This document shows, piece after piece, positions 31,701 to 41,031 of a stretch of DNA of 64,000 nucleotides; position 1 is the first letter of the stretch; each line of letters opens with the position of its first letter. The position numbers and the translations under genes were made by a program. The stretch is from positions 1,736,001-1,800,000 of the forward strand of contig CM082583.2 of the NCBI GenBank assembly GCA_040954595.2, in the 5' to 3' direction. The notes beneath the pieces were generated by a model that worked only from the letters and a program-made list of their open reading frames with translations, was not told where the DNA came from and searched no databases. This DNA comes from Balanoglossus misakiensis. Lineage: Eukaryota; Hemichordata.

Positions 31701-33998
31701 CTCTTTTTCCATTCCATCAACAGCTTACTGCAATGTTGGTTGGTACTTGAATCAGGAGTCCTATAGATGTGAGAAATGCCCTGTTGGAACATATAACTTT
31801 GAATTCAACCAGGATGCTTGTCAACCATGCCCAACTGGCTACACTACAGGCAGAGAGGGTGCCCTATATGAAACAGAATGTGATGGTAGGAATAATTTTT
31901 CATAATCATAGAACTGATAACATGCATGAAGTGCTTGTGGAGATCAACCTTAACTGTTCAATCTGACACAAACACTTCATTCTAAGAAATTTTCTTCTTT
32001 ATTTAGAGTATCATTTGATATGTTGTGTGATCCAATATTTTTATATAATTTAATAATGCTCCTCTTTTAACACCTTTTCTGAAAATTTCACGGAAATAAC
32101 AATATTGTAATACTGTTTTCTCAGAATTCTACATGTTAGGCTATGGAATGTGATAACCATGCACTGCATCTGGGTAGTCATCTAACTTAAAGGTATACAG
32201 TCACCTCCAATTTACAAACGCCCATATATGGCTGAAATGGAGTATATGAGAGTTCTAAAGAACATATGGTGGCGCTCTTTTTTGCATGTGCCACCCACTG
32301 AAAATCTGTGATTGGCTAGATCTCCTTTTGCCATGGTAACTATAGCTAATTTTCCATAGGTGACCGTATACCTTTAACTGGTGATATGTATGAAGATCCC
32401 ATAGTTTTATTTGGTGGTCAGTTAAAGACATTGCAAGAATTTTTGTTTTCTAGATGCACATGAATGTCGTCTTGGTCTGGATGACTGTCACCCAAATGCC
32501 ACTTGCAGGAATCTTGTACCAGGATATGAATGCACTTGCAAAACTGGTTTCACTGGTGATGGAATAACTTGTACAGGTATGTAACTATCTACAACTGAAA
32601 TGTCAACAGAAATATGTACAGCTAAAACGTAGACACTACTGTTGATTTTATGCCATTAAAGGGACAAAGTATCTCTCTTGCTGCCCTTTTTCCATTAATT
32701 ATGTTTGATACAAGACACTGTTTATGTTATTCACCCGGTACATGTGGATATATAGTGAATCAACGTTCGACAGCACACAACTTCCATTCCGTTTGTAAGA
32801 AATGAATCTACAAGTGGGTTTAGTTCTTGTCTAATACAAATGGTTCGTCAGGTAGAATAATGTGATGTGATTTTATTCTTGTGTCTAGACAAATGTGAAG
32901 GGTTCTGCTCAAACAATGCTGTTTGCATCAAGAACAGTGATGGCAATCCTGTTTGTGAATGTACTGATGAATATCAAGGTGAAACTTGCCGCCAGAGAAT
33001 ACCAATGCAAGTTAAAGGTGTGTATACATTTCTTTGTCTTTTAATAACTCAAGATTAAAAAACAATATTCACTAAAGTTTACACATTTGTTTGATCTACA
33101 TGATTACAGTTTACGTTGTCTTGAAAATATTTATGAAAATGGTGAAACTGCAACATCTGCAGTATAACTAGATTTTTGGTCAACTAACCATTTTACAATA
33201 GTTAAGCATCATAATGAATGGTTTTCTTGCTTTTATCATAGCATATCGCCCCCGTGACAAATAGAAATATTTAAACTCTTACAGATTCCTCTGTTGACAC
33301 ATCTGTCATCATTGGTGGTGTTGCTGGAGGTTTAGCGGCTGTGTTAGTGCTTGGTGTAATAATGTTACTCATGTACCAACGGTAAGTTATTTAGTACTAC
33401 CAGAGTAGAATCGAGACAGCTGTAGAAATGTTGCCCATCAGAAAACTGGGAATTTACCTGTATCTTTCCATACATGCATGAGGCAACGTGAAAAATAATC
33501 ACATCTGTATCGTAGAAGCAAATTTATTCAAAGAGTTCATGCATAGACCTATTCGCGTATAGGGTAACTGCAGTGCATCATGGTATAATTTGCGTTCAAC
33601 ATGCATGGCGGCTAACAAGGCAAAGTCACGCGACCAGACCGCAAAGTGTCCAACAACCACCTGCGTTATTCTACAGTAGTAACCACATCACAACAAATCC
33701 CACATTGATGATGTTCAACTATTTGACATTCAGGTGTGCTCTTGGAGGAAAGAAACATCCAGGCTGGGAAGAACAAGAGGCAACTATGGATATCCATTGG
33801 TTTGATGATACAGATGATGTTGATAGCAAGGCAGGGGAAAGTGTGGAAGATGAGGAAGCCTTCAGAGAAATCTATCACTACAATCCCATGTATAGTGGCG
33901 ACAGTGGTAGTGCCAGTGGAAGTGAGGAATGGAGACCAAGGCCTCTTAAGAGTAGAAATGAACTATTTCATGAGAGTCACGGAGACAGATACTTCTAA
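24866..33998 (+). CDS. SVEP1-like modular single-pass membrane protein (5' end not seen)
   Basis: Fifteen exons with consensus splice sites: 24,866-25,066; 25,470-25,753; 26,483-26,623; 27,328-27,423; 28,423-28,623; 29,027-29,279; 29,848-29,996; 30,591-30,752; 31,013-31,174; 31,419-31,586; 31,724-31,885; 32,454-32,576; 32,889-33,017; 33,285-33,381; 33,734-33,998. Domain order is pentraxin/LamG-like, HYR, sushi, a Cys-containing domain with a furin-like site, four GCC2/GCC3 repeats, two EGF domains, a transmembrane helix and a short cytoplasmic tail. Most module exons are phase 1-1, the mark of exon shuffling. HYR, pentraxin, sushi, GCC2/3 and EGF together resemble SVEP1, but that protein is secreted and ordered differently. 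The first visible exon starts mid-domain, so upstream exons are missing. Likely a cell-surface adhesion or signalling receptor; the ligand is unknown. Confidence 0.88.
26084..26185. repeat. CAT/CAC microsatellite in an intron
   Basis: About 100 bp of (CAT)n with CAC interruptions. The histidine-rich ORF over it (25,873-26,217) is an artefact. Confidence 0.9.
26483..27423 (+). CDS. SVEP1-like gene, HYR domain exons
   Basis: Exons 26,483-26,623 and 27,328-27,423 encode one HYR (hyalin repeat) domain. The first has APEVIYCPN and WQEPIFTDD; the second has FSWGTYQISYVASDTAGNNA then CNFLLYVL, the typical G.h.V.Y.A.D.aGN...C.F.v.V ending. The intron between them is phase 1 and about 700 bp. HYR domains are immunoglobulin-like folds used in adhesion. 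Confidence 0.85.
28236..28378 (+). repeat. Possible tRNA-derived SINE remnant
   Basis: GTGCCCTAGTGGCTAGGG resembles a Pol III A box and GTGGGTTCGTTAC a degraded B box, 14-20 bp apart. A 30-bp word (ACATTTGGGTAGTATTTGCC) is then repeated with a small change at 28,323, and an AT-rich tail follows. No tRNA cloverleaf can be drawn with confidence. Confidence 0.35.
28423..29996 (+). CDS. SVEP1-like gene, sushi domain and furin-site domain
   Basis: Exon 28,423-28,623 is a sushi/CCP module (FDCEKPAPPVKGISIC, CQVDCLPGYKF, YYLCHSEGSF, FSGCS). Exons 29,027-29,279 and 29,848-29,996 encode a domain I do not recognise with confidence: NCGVSYNSQAGTCNNGVIQQ, then LFGICGGECNFDDLEITCG, then RRKRQ, a furin-type site directly before a beta-rich stretch (QLVVQFSFTTN). 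The pattern recalls the segment before the GCC2/GCC3 repeats in SVEP1-type proteins. If the site is cut, the two halves could stay joined through disulfides; that is inference. Confidence 0.78.
30320..30480 (+). repeat. AAAGGGACAAAGT-type dispersed repeat, copy 1
   Basis: The segment GGGACAAAGTCTCTTTCTCG then CCATTAATTATGTTTGATA is shared with 32,655-32,800 (direct) and 56,110-56,228 (inverse). It is intronic and probably a MITE end. Confidence 0.6.
30591..31885 (+). CDS. SVEP1-like gene, four GCC2/GCC3 (ephrin-receptor-like) exons
   Basis: Four exons of 162, 162, 168 and 162 nt each encode one Cys-rich GCC2/GCC3 repeat: GSYHDTELSQCHPCAIGYYQ, GHYFDNGTSQCQSCPIGFWQ, CESCPMGTYRSNAELQPSC, and CEKCPVGTYNFEFNQDAC. 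Equal exon size and equal phase indicate tandem exon duplication. Such repeats are found next to EGF and sushi modules in SVEP1, SCUBE and related extracellular proteins. Confidence 0.88.
32189..32382. mobile_element. Small MITE with TTAAAGGTATAC terminal repeats
   Basis: Left end TTAAAGGTATACAGTCACCT and right end AGGTGACCGTATACCTTTAA are near-perfect inverses about 190 bp apart, inside an intron of the SVEP1-like gene. The TTAA at each end may be the target duplication, but this overlaps the repeat and is not proven. Confidence 0.75.
32454..33017 (+). CDS. SVEP1-like gene, two EGF exons
   Basis: Exon 32,454-32,576 is an EGF module with six cysteines (ECRLGLDDCHPNATCRN, YECTCKTGFTGDGITC). 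Exon 32,889-33,017 is a second EGF (CEGFCSNNAVCIKNSDG, PVCECTDEYQGETC). A full calcium-binding consensus is not clear in either. They sit just outside the membrane. Confidence 0.88.
32655..32800 (+). repeat. AAAGGGACAAAGT-type dispersed repeat, copy 2
   Basis: Starts TTAAAGGGACAAAGTATC and shares GGATATATAGTGAATCAAC with copy 1 at 30,320. It is intronic, between the two EGF exons. Confidence 0.6.
33285..33998 (+). CDS. SVEP1-like gene, transmembrane and cytoplasmic exons
   Basis: Exon 33,285-33,381 encodes a hydrophobic helix (SVIIGGVAGGLAAVLVLGVI) ending in a stop-transfer sequence YQR. Exon 33,734-33,998 encodes an acidic cytoplasmic tail of about 88 residues with DDTDDVD, YHYNPMYSGD (an NPxY motif, as recognised by PTB domains and endocytic adaptors) and a Ser/Gly-rich patch, ending at TAA 33,996-33,998. 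Confidence 0.85.
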
Positions 33999-34486
33999 TG
34001 TGCCATCTCTGTGTGTACATGTATGGTATAATTCAAATGATAACTAGAATGGTTTTCATTTTGTGAGTTGACACAGTACTGTGATAAGCTTGGTATAATC
34101 CCATAAATGATAACAATAATAGTTATGCTTTGTCAGACGACAGTACTGTGATAAGCGCACATTAAATTGGTTGGAGTGAAACAGATCTTTATTATTACAC
34201 TCTTAGCAACATCTGAATGAAATGATCATAAATAATCATCTTTAAAGTATGTTGGTTATAAGGCTATATATTTTACATATTTTAAAGAATTTTCCTTAAA
34301 AATTTGTTATGACTTATTATAAGGTATTGTGTAATGAGAAAGATATGATAATACGAGAATTCCTAAACAACAACATATTTGTGTTGAATTTGGAGGACAA
34401 ATTCAACAGTGTACCAATTCAGCTCTCCCTTTGCATGCTGACTTGCTTCTGTATTCATACAAGGCAGCATTTATCCTTAACTTGAT

Positions 34487-35707
34487 CAGATAGAAGGTCT
34501 TTTCATCCAAATGCATAGATTATGAATTATTTCTCTCAATATATTCAGTGACTACCTCCCGATGATATATATCCTCCTGAATTAGTGCTTCAAATTTTGA
34601 TATTTTTCTTGATATTTTTCTTTAATTTGACTTCAACCATCACCATTCTCCAAGACTGTAAAAGAAGGGAGATGATGATTAACTATTATCAATTTTTTTG
34701 CCCCTTGTACTGTCTTTACAACTGGCCGTATAAATCTGATATTTGTTTGGCATGCGAATTTTGGAATATGGATGTGTATGATCACAATTATAAGATCCTC
34801 AAAATAAAAGATCCTATCATTTCATTTGGTTAATAACCAGTTCATAGGTGAATGAAAATATAGTTACTCACTTTGTGACCTGACATGTATATATAATAAT
34901 TCAAAGTATTTATTCGCATATTTTTACATTATTCATGGTGTTATAGATCAATGGAAATTTTTCAAATTAAATTCATGTATATAAAATGTAGCAATGTAAT
35001 GTCATATGTGAAACCCTTAATCTTGATATTGTAATTCATTGTAGAATATGATTATATTGTGTTATTCACTCAACTTGTGCATGTATGTTTAAGATTCATG
35101 CAAAATTACTTTTTTATACAAACTGTTCCTTTTTGTGTTGTTCGGAGGTGACAACTCATCAACAATGAAATAAGTTTGGGAAATTTTTGAACAAAGTCAT
35201 GAAGTGGAAGTACTATAAATAAGTTTAATATCTGTTTGAGTTGTCCTGCCAGAAGTCAACATTTTTAGCTTGTACAAATACTGGTGCAACTACAGAACAG
35301 TTGAAGAATTTCATCATTATATTTATGTTTTAATTACAAGTATATCAATTGTACCTTTTCCTTATATTAAAAGCATATTTTTATTATAATATTTAACTGA
35401 GTTCTTTGTCTACTTTTTTAAACTGACAATTTGTCAGTCATTACCATAACCCTGGAGTGTATTTCACTGTGTCCAGAGATTCTTCTGTAGTTGTTATAAT
35501 AAGACATCAAACCAGGTCCAATAATCAATATTACTCAAGCTAAGCTAATTACCAGGTCCAGGTTCAAAAAAGAAATAAGAGAAAAACTTACAATTTCAAC
35601 AGGATCATCTTGAACCACTGCTAAGTGGTAGTACTCGCACAGGGGGCTGCAAACATGAAAGTTATAAATGGCGGAGTTCCTGCATTTTCCCCCAATAAAC
35701 ATTAATT
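34487..35707 (+). repeat. 3'-flank segmental duplication, copy 1
   Basis: About 1.22 kb downstream of the SVEP1-like stop codon is repeated at 44,622-45,843 in the same orientation with only scattered substitutions and small indels (offset about 10,136 bp). It ends inside a palindromic MITE at ATAAACATTAATT. The host gene supplies the ancestral context, so this is likely the parent copy. Confidence 0.9.
34803..34808 (+). promoter_or_regulatory. Candidate polyadenylation signal
   Basis: AATAAA lies 805 bp after the stop codon of the SVEP1-like gene in an AT-rich 3' region. It is the first canonical hexamer I noticed in a plausible 3' UTR context; others farther on are in repeats. Confidence 0.35.
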
Positions 35708-36086
35708 GATGAACAGTTTTTGTGCTTGTTTATTTTTCTGTGTTACCTCCACCTGTCTTAGCAGTTGCTAATCCAGAATACAAGCTATTGCATTTCCCAT
35801 TAAGCACCTGCTAACGACTTAATCTGTGTGCCCCATCCACGGATTTAGTGGATTAAGTAAACATCGGTCAGTTCTCACTTGGTAAGAGAATACCCAGTAC
35901 TCGCTGACCGATGTTTACTTTATTAACTTAATCCGTGGATGGGGCACACAGATTAAGTCGTTAGCAGGTGATTAATGGGAAATGGATAGCTTTTATTCTG
36001 GATTAGCAAATGATAAGACAGGTTGGGAAAACGCAGAATGGAACGTACTTCGCCATTTATAACTTTCATGTTTGCAGCCCCCTGTG
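35638..36086. mobile_element. Palindromic hAT-like MITE
   Basis: Terminal inverted repeats CACAGGGGGCTGCAAACATG and its inverse end at 36,086. The arms continue as a long imperfect palindrome around 35,815-35,990 (CGACTTAATCTGTGTGCCCC and its inverse). Flanks GTACTCG (left) and GTACTAG (right) agree at 6 of 7 bases, consistent with a 7-8 bp target duplication as in hAT elements. No ORF. Confidence 0.78.
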
Positions 36087-39000
36087 GTACTAGGTGTCGG
36101 AAATGGGTAAGCACACCCTTCAAGCATGCTACACCCGTTAAGACTGACCCAAAGAGACAGATTTAAGTTGAATTTGACTTAACTAACAAATTACTGTTGC
36201 AAGTCAAATCCATATTTTGACTTTATCTCTGACTGAGCGCAGTGAGTCTGAGAGACACTCCACGTCTTCCTCTTCACAAGCAGCCCACTTCAAGTTTCAG
36301 CAACATCCATAATAGTCCTAAAGTTGAGGTGCCAGTTAAAATTAGGTTTTTGGACCAAACTGGAATAGCTGCCGAAGTTTGGTATTTCAAATGATTGTCA
36401 GGTCACCTGTTTATTATATGACTGTGAGGTTTCTAACAAAAGGGAGATGACATACAATCACAAGTGTAAATCAAATATTGAACATTACTTAAAGGGACAA
36501 ATTGTTCAAATCCTCTTTTGAGCTTATTTGGTCAATTTTGTTTGATATGAAATGTGCCTATTATGCTGTTTGACTTCTTTAAACATGCTTAAATACTGGC
36601 CAATAAATAACTCCACTATGTTTGAAATTAAACCAGATAGTACAATAATACATTCCAAATGTCATCTGTGATAACATCATGCTTTGGACTTTTTTACTTT
36701 ATACATTACATAACATGTTACGGAGGGGGGAGAGAGGTGAGAAAAGGAATGTGAAAAAGGAGAAGAAAAGCAAGAGGGCGGAAATGAGAATGTCAGGATG
36801 GAAAGGGAATGAGGGGAGGACTTTGACAGAAGGGGAGGGGAGAGACCGAATAAGTGAAGGTGAGAGAGGAAGTGGTTAGACAGGAAGAAAGGGAAATTAA
36901 AGCTCAACCACCACCACCACCACCACAATCATCATCATCACCATCATCATTCTGGAGGCATCGTGGCCTGTATTGGCCCATGGGCATCATGAGCCAAAAA
37001 AACTGATTCAGTGTAAATGTGCATAAACCACACTTTTGTACGAACTCATGTAACCGGTGACGCAAGTCGTGAGTGAATTTGTGGGCGTGTCGCGACCTTT
37101 TCTGTGAACGTGATGCAGAGTGATATATTGATGACCCCCAGCCACCCCCACACCCTTTGGTAACACACTTCTTAAACTTTCTTTACATAGAATGGACTTC
37201 TCAAACCTTCCTTACCAAAGTTCTGATTAAAGACATCTATCTTCTAGGGTACTACCAACAGCGTTTCACGTGACTGTAGATAAGCATCAAGTACCTGTAC
37301 ACAGACAAGGGCGTGCGCGCGTCCACAATAATTTAAAACGAATGTTTCCACCGCCGTGTGTTTTATGCACATAAACACTGAATCAGCTTTAATATTGTCC
37401 CATGATGCCCCGTGAGTTGTCAGGGTACCAAACTGACAATGCTGGAGAAAATATGAAGTGTTGACATGCATGTTGTTAAAGCCACAGTATTTCTCGTAGG
37501 GGCAAAATTTTGTTTGAAACGGCATCTATAATTTCTAAAAGTAGATGATAATTGATACTGAATCGAACAGTCATCATCCCCAGCTCTGCTCATAAACTCA
37601 TACAATTTACAATATAACGAGTGAAGAATGACTTTCTGTCCGGACAGAAAGTCACGTGAGTGTTGACACACGTGACTAGTGCACATGCGCACTCAAATGT
37701 GAATCTATGCGGAAGAGGTTTGGTCGCCCCAAATCAAGCGACTCAGCGAAGAAATGCGCACTAATTCGGCGAAATTTTGGGAAGATAACTTTATGGGAGA
37801 AATCAGTCGATGGAACCAGATCAAATCCGAAAATGGTCTGACCATCAAAATGTCAAAGTGGCACGTTTGCTGATCGACATGTACAACATTTCCGTTGTAA
37901 ACAAACCCGCGCATCATTTCAAGTGTTACGGGCAATATTTACAGCTTGCACGTAGCTACAGCTGCCCAAACCTTTCTTCTATCTTCATTATGTAGTATTC
38001 CATGATGAATGTACAGGAAAAACGGGCATTTTTCGATGATGAAAAATGGATACACACGAGAAATACTGGGCTTTAAGGGGTTTCACAATGCATGTTACGG
38101 ACGCTGGTTTCTCTTAGCAATAGAGTAGAGGCGTAAGGATTGGTTGATCTTGTGATTAAGAATTTTGGCAAAGAAACAGAAATTGTGTCATTTAGTTTTG
38201 TATTAAACCCTATTCGCGTATTTTGTGTTAAAGCACGAAATACTGCAATAATGAGATACGGTAGTATTTAACACATATCATATATGATATAATATAGCTT
38301 TATCAATACCAGTGAATTTTGTGACGTCATTGCTGTACATTTTTTTATCTTTTATTTAGAACGCACAATGTTACATCAACAAATCAAAAGAAGAAACGAA
38401 CTGAAAACTCACATCATAGCTTCAAAATTTATTACAGTTTCTGGATGGTTGCATGATTCCTAAGGCTTGTATACCTTCAACCTCAATGTCACGCGGGAGG
38501 ATTGGTGTTGGGAATGTAACGGGGAATTAAACTCTATTGATGGGGATAACTCGCTTGGCTAATACTGAGAGGTACCTATATGGAATCGTACTGACGTCCA
38601 GATACATCGACACGAACACTGGGTATTTATGGTAGCAACTGAGAATATAAGAATTTAATGAAATAAACCTACTCGACCACTTGCGTTCTGAGGACAAGAA
38701 GGACACAAATAGTCCGCCATCCAAAAGACCGTTCCAGCATTTTATTTTTACCCGCCAAAAGACGCGGAGATATATTTTTAGATGAATGATCCATGCATAC
38801 TCTGATTGCATAGTACTTGTCTTCCTTGTGTTCCTTAAAACAATGAATGCATTGTATTTTCTTTTCTTTTCATCAGGAATGCGTTAACTTCCTTAACACT
38901 TCAAAAGTTTCTTTACTCTTCAATCACTTCTGTCTCAACTTTTAAGTTTAACTTTTACTTCCAAATCTCAGGTCACAAACTCTATAGACTGCTAAACAAT

Positions 39001-39613
39001 TTTCTTCCTAGTGTTGTATGCGCCACTTGTGAATTTTTGCGAGTGAGATTCACGGGCGTTTGAGCACAATTTATACAAAATATGTTTATCGCCATTAGAA
39101 AAACGTTCGCGTAGAATCAATGACGTCATGGTAAATTTTAGCTGCATGCTCCAATAGGGATGATAGGGAGACTACTTGTTGTAGAGCACCTGAAAATGTA
39201 CGTATTTCGTCACTTCCTTTTCGCGAAATTTAATTCTTAACGGCATCTTAGTTTTAAGATTTGTGATTCCTTTTTTCTTCAGTTGTACATTTGCATCACG
39301 GGATACTTCTTTGTAGACTATCGAACCTTGGCATCTCAGACACAGTACTAACATGGTTTACATCTTACCTTCAATATAGATATTAAACTGTAATCATCGA
39401 AAACACTGCAAGTTCACAGTCACCTCTCGTATACGGGGTGCCACTGCCCCTCTGTTGTTCACCATTTATATAGCCCCACTTTATAGTAAACCGATTCGTC
39501 CCCACATCCTACAATTTCATCAGATAACCAGCGATACCTCGCCTTTTCCCATCAAGATTCAACCTCTGACGTTCCTGTCTTCTAAGGATTGTTGAACTTT
39601 AATTCATGCAGTT
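36087..39613. other. Intergenic stretch with simple-sequence patches
   Basis: No gene was supported. There is a purine-rich tract at 36,720-36,900 (GA-rich; an ORF on each strand is compositional), a CAC/CAT run at 36,906-36,948, a perfect palindrome at 37,630-37,653 and E-box words near it. ORFs at 37,244-37,995 and 38,527-38,811 have no recognisable domain. Confidence 0.5.
37630..37682. promoter_or_regulatory. 24-bp perfect palindrome with flanking CACGTG boxes
   Basis: GACTTTCTGTCC is followed directly by its exact inverse (37,630-37,653). The right arm runs into GTCACGTG, and CACACGTGAC follows 10 bp later in inverse orientation, so two E-boxes of the GTCACGTG type face each other. Such sites bind bHLH-Zip factors in animals. 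No adjacent gene start was identified, so a promoter role is only possible. Confidence 0.45.
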
Positions 39614-40156
39614 TGTTGTTACGGCCGGTCGTCCTCCGGACGTTTACCTCATCGGCTTCTGTGGGGAATCAGCCACGTCCGAAAGCTGACGGCGTACATT
39701 CTCTCCATCTCCTTCTCCACCCAACATATTCATAAAGTCCGAGAGAGGTACCCGGCAGATCGTAAACCTTTCGTAGACAGAGACTTGCAAGAAGTTTTCC
39801 GAGTAACACAAAGTTCTGGTTTATTACTGGTCACACGTAAGAATTACATGACTCGATCCATGCTCGTTGACTCCCATCACGGATCTCCGGTGATAAACGT
39901 GTGATCTCAAATTTCACTTCACCTTATTAATACGTTAGTCAAGTATTAAGTCATAAAAGGAACACGTCATCTTGATATTTCTTAAACATGAACTTAGCGC
40001 GTGATATCTCTAGCTCGTTCTGACATGTATCAATTACACAATCTTGTTTACTCTGGGTCAAGTACCAATGTCAATACTGGACTAAAACCATATAAGTGAA
40101 TGACTTCTTACGTAATCATAAACAAGATCTATGATCGTTAAAACTCAATCGTGACA
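39614..40156. mobile_element. LTR copy 1 of an LTR retrotransposon
   Basis: About 543 bp beginning TGTTGTTACGG and ending CGTGACA, closely matching 53,497-54,049 along its full length. The TG...CA ends are canonical. No matching target duplication flanks it, unlike the second copy, so the remainder of its parent element may extend to the right (40,157 onward) in a degraded form. A short ORF over the shared segment appears in both copies but has no domain. Confidence 0.75.
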
Positions 40157-41031
40157 CTTCCCACTTTTCCAATAATCGAACTTCCACGTTCGATCAAAGA
40201 AAGAATGAAAACGAAAACCAGGTCTGCGCTATTGGTTTTAAATACACTACGTCAAAATCAAACTCAATAATCACCTTTAAAATATCACAGCCTGTTCAAA
40301 CAAATTAAAGAAAATCGCATAAAACGTTTTCAATGTCAAAATTCAAAACGACTTCACTGTTCTGACTTCTCGTCAAAGAGTGTCTCTTTTCCAGTGCAAA
40401 ATTCAACAGTCAATAACCGCGTAAAAAAAATTAAGTCTGATAGTTCTTTCGTACAAACATTCTCTTCACTACTGTACTAACGGAGCAGGCACATTCCAAA
40501 GATGCTCTCGAACACAATAACGGTTCCGGATAATACCGCCAAGTACGGAGCATTTCAGAGTGGATCATAATGCAATACAAGCTCGTAATAAACAGTAAAA
40601 ATGAATACACTTCATCATACTGTCACGTTCAAAAATAACCACGAAACGAATTCTTATGTGAAAGGATGCGTAAGACTACAATAAAATCACGCTTAACTTC
40701 AACTACACTCTAGGACTTCTCTCTTGTCCCTCGTATGAACTCACATGTCAACTCAAAGGGCCATTTTCATACGCCAGACCGTCTCCCTTGCGGTCATTAA
40801 AACATCACGACTTCATCACCAGACCGTTTCTCTTGCGGTCATCACAAAAACTTCAACAACTCCTCAAAAACCTATTAAACTTCACTACACTTCACGGCAT
40901 CACTTCAACAAAAGAATACACATTTACAATGTCGAAAACAATGCAAAAACTTGGTGGAAAACAATATCAAATCAAAAGCGGTTAATAACGGTCAGTCAAC
41001 TCACGTCTACTAACTCTTCTTATGTGAAAGG
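40157..41031. other. AT-rich stretch with internal direct repeats
   Basis: A 35-bp word containing TATGTGAAAGGATGCGTAAG occurs at 40,653 and again at 41,022. A second pair (CAGACCGTCTCCCTTGCGGT / CAGACCGTTTCTCTTGCGGT) lies at 40,778 and 40,821. It could be LTR-element interior or the LINE 5' UTR. No gene. Confidence 0.45.

Noticed and set aside
36679-36928. ORFs in a GA-rich tract on both strands
   Set aside because: Composition bias alone explains the open frames.
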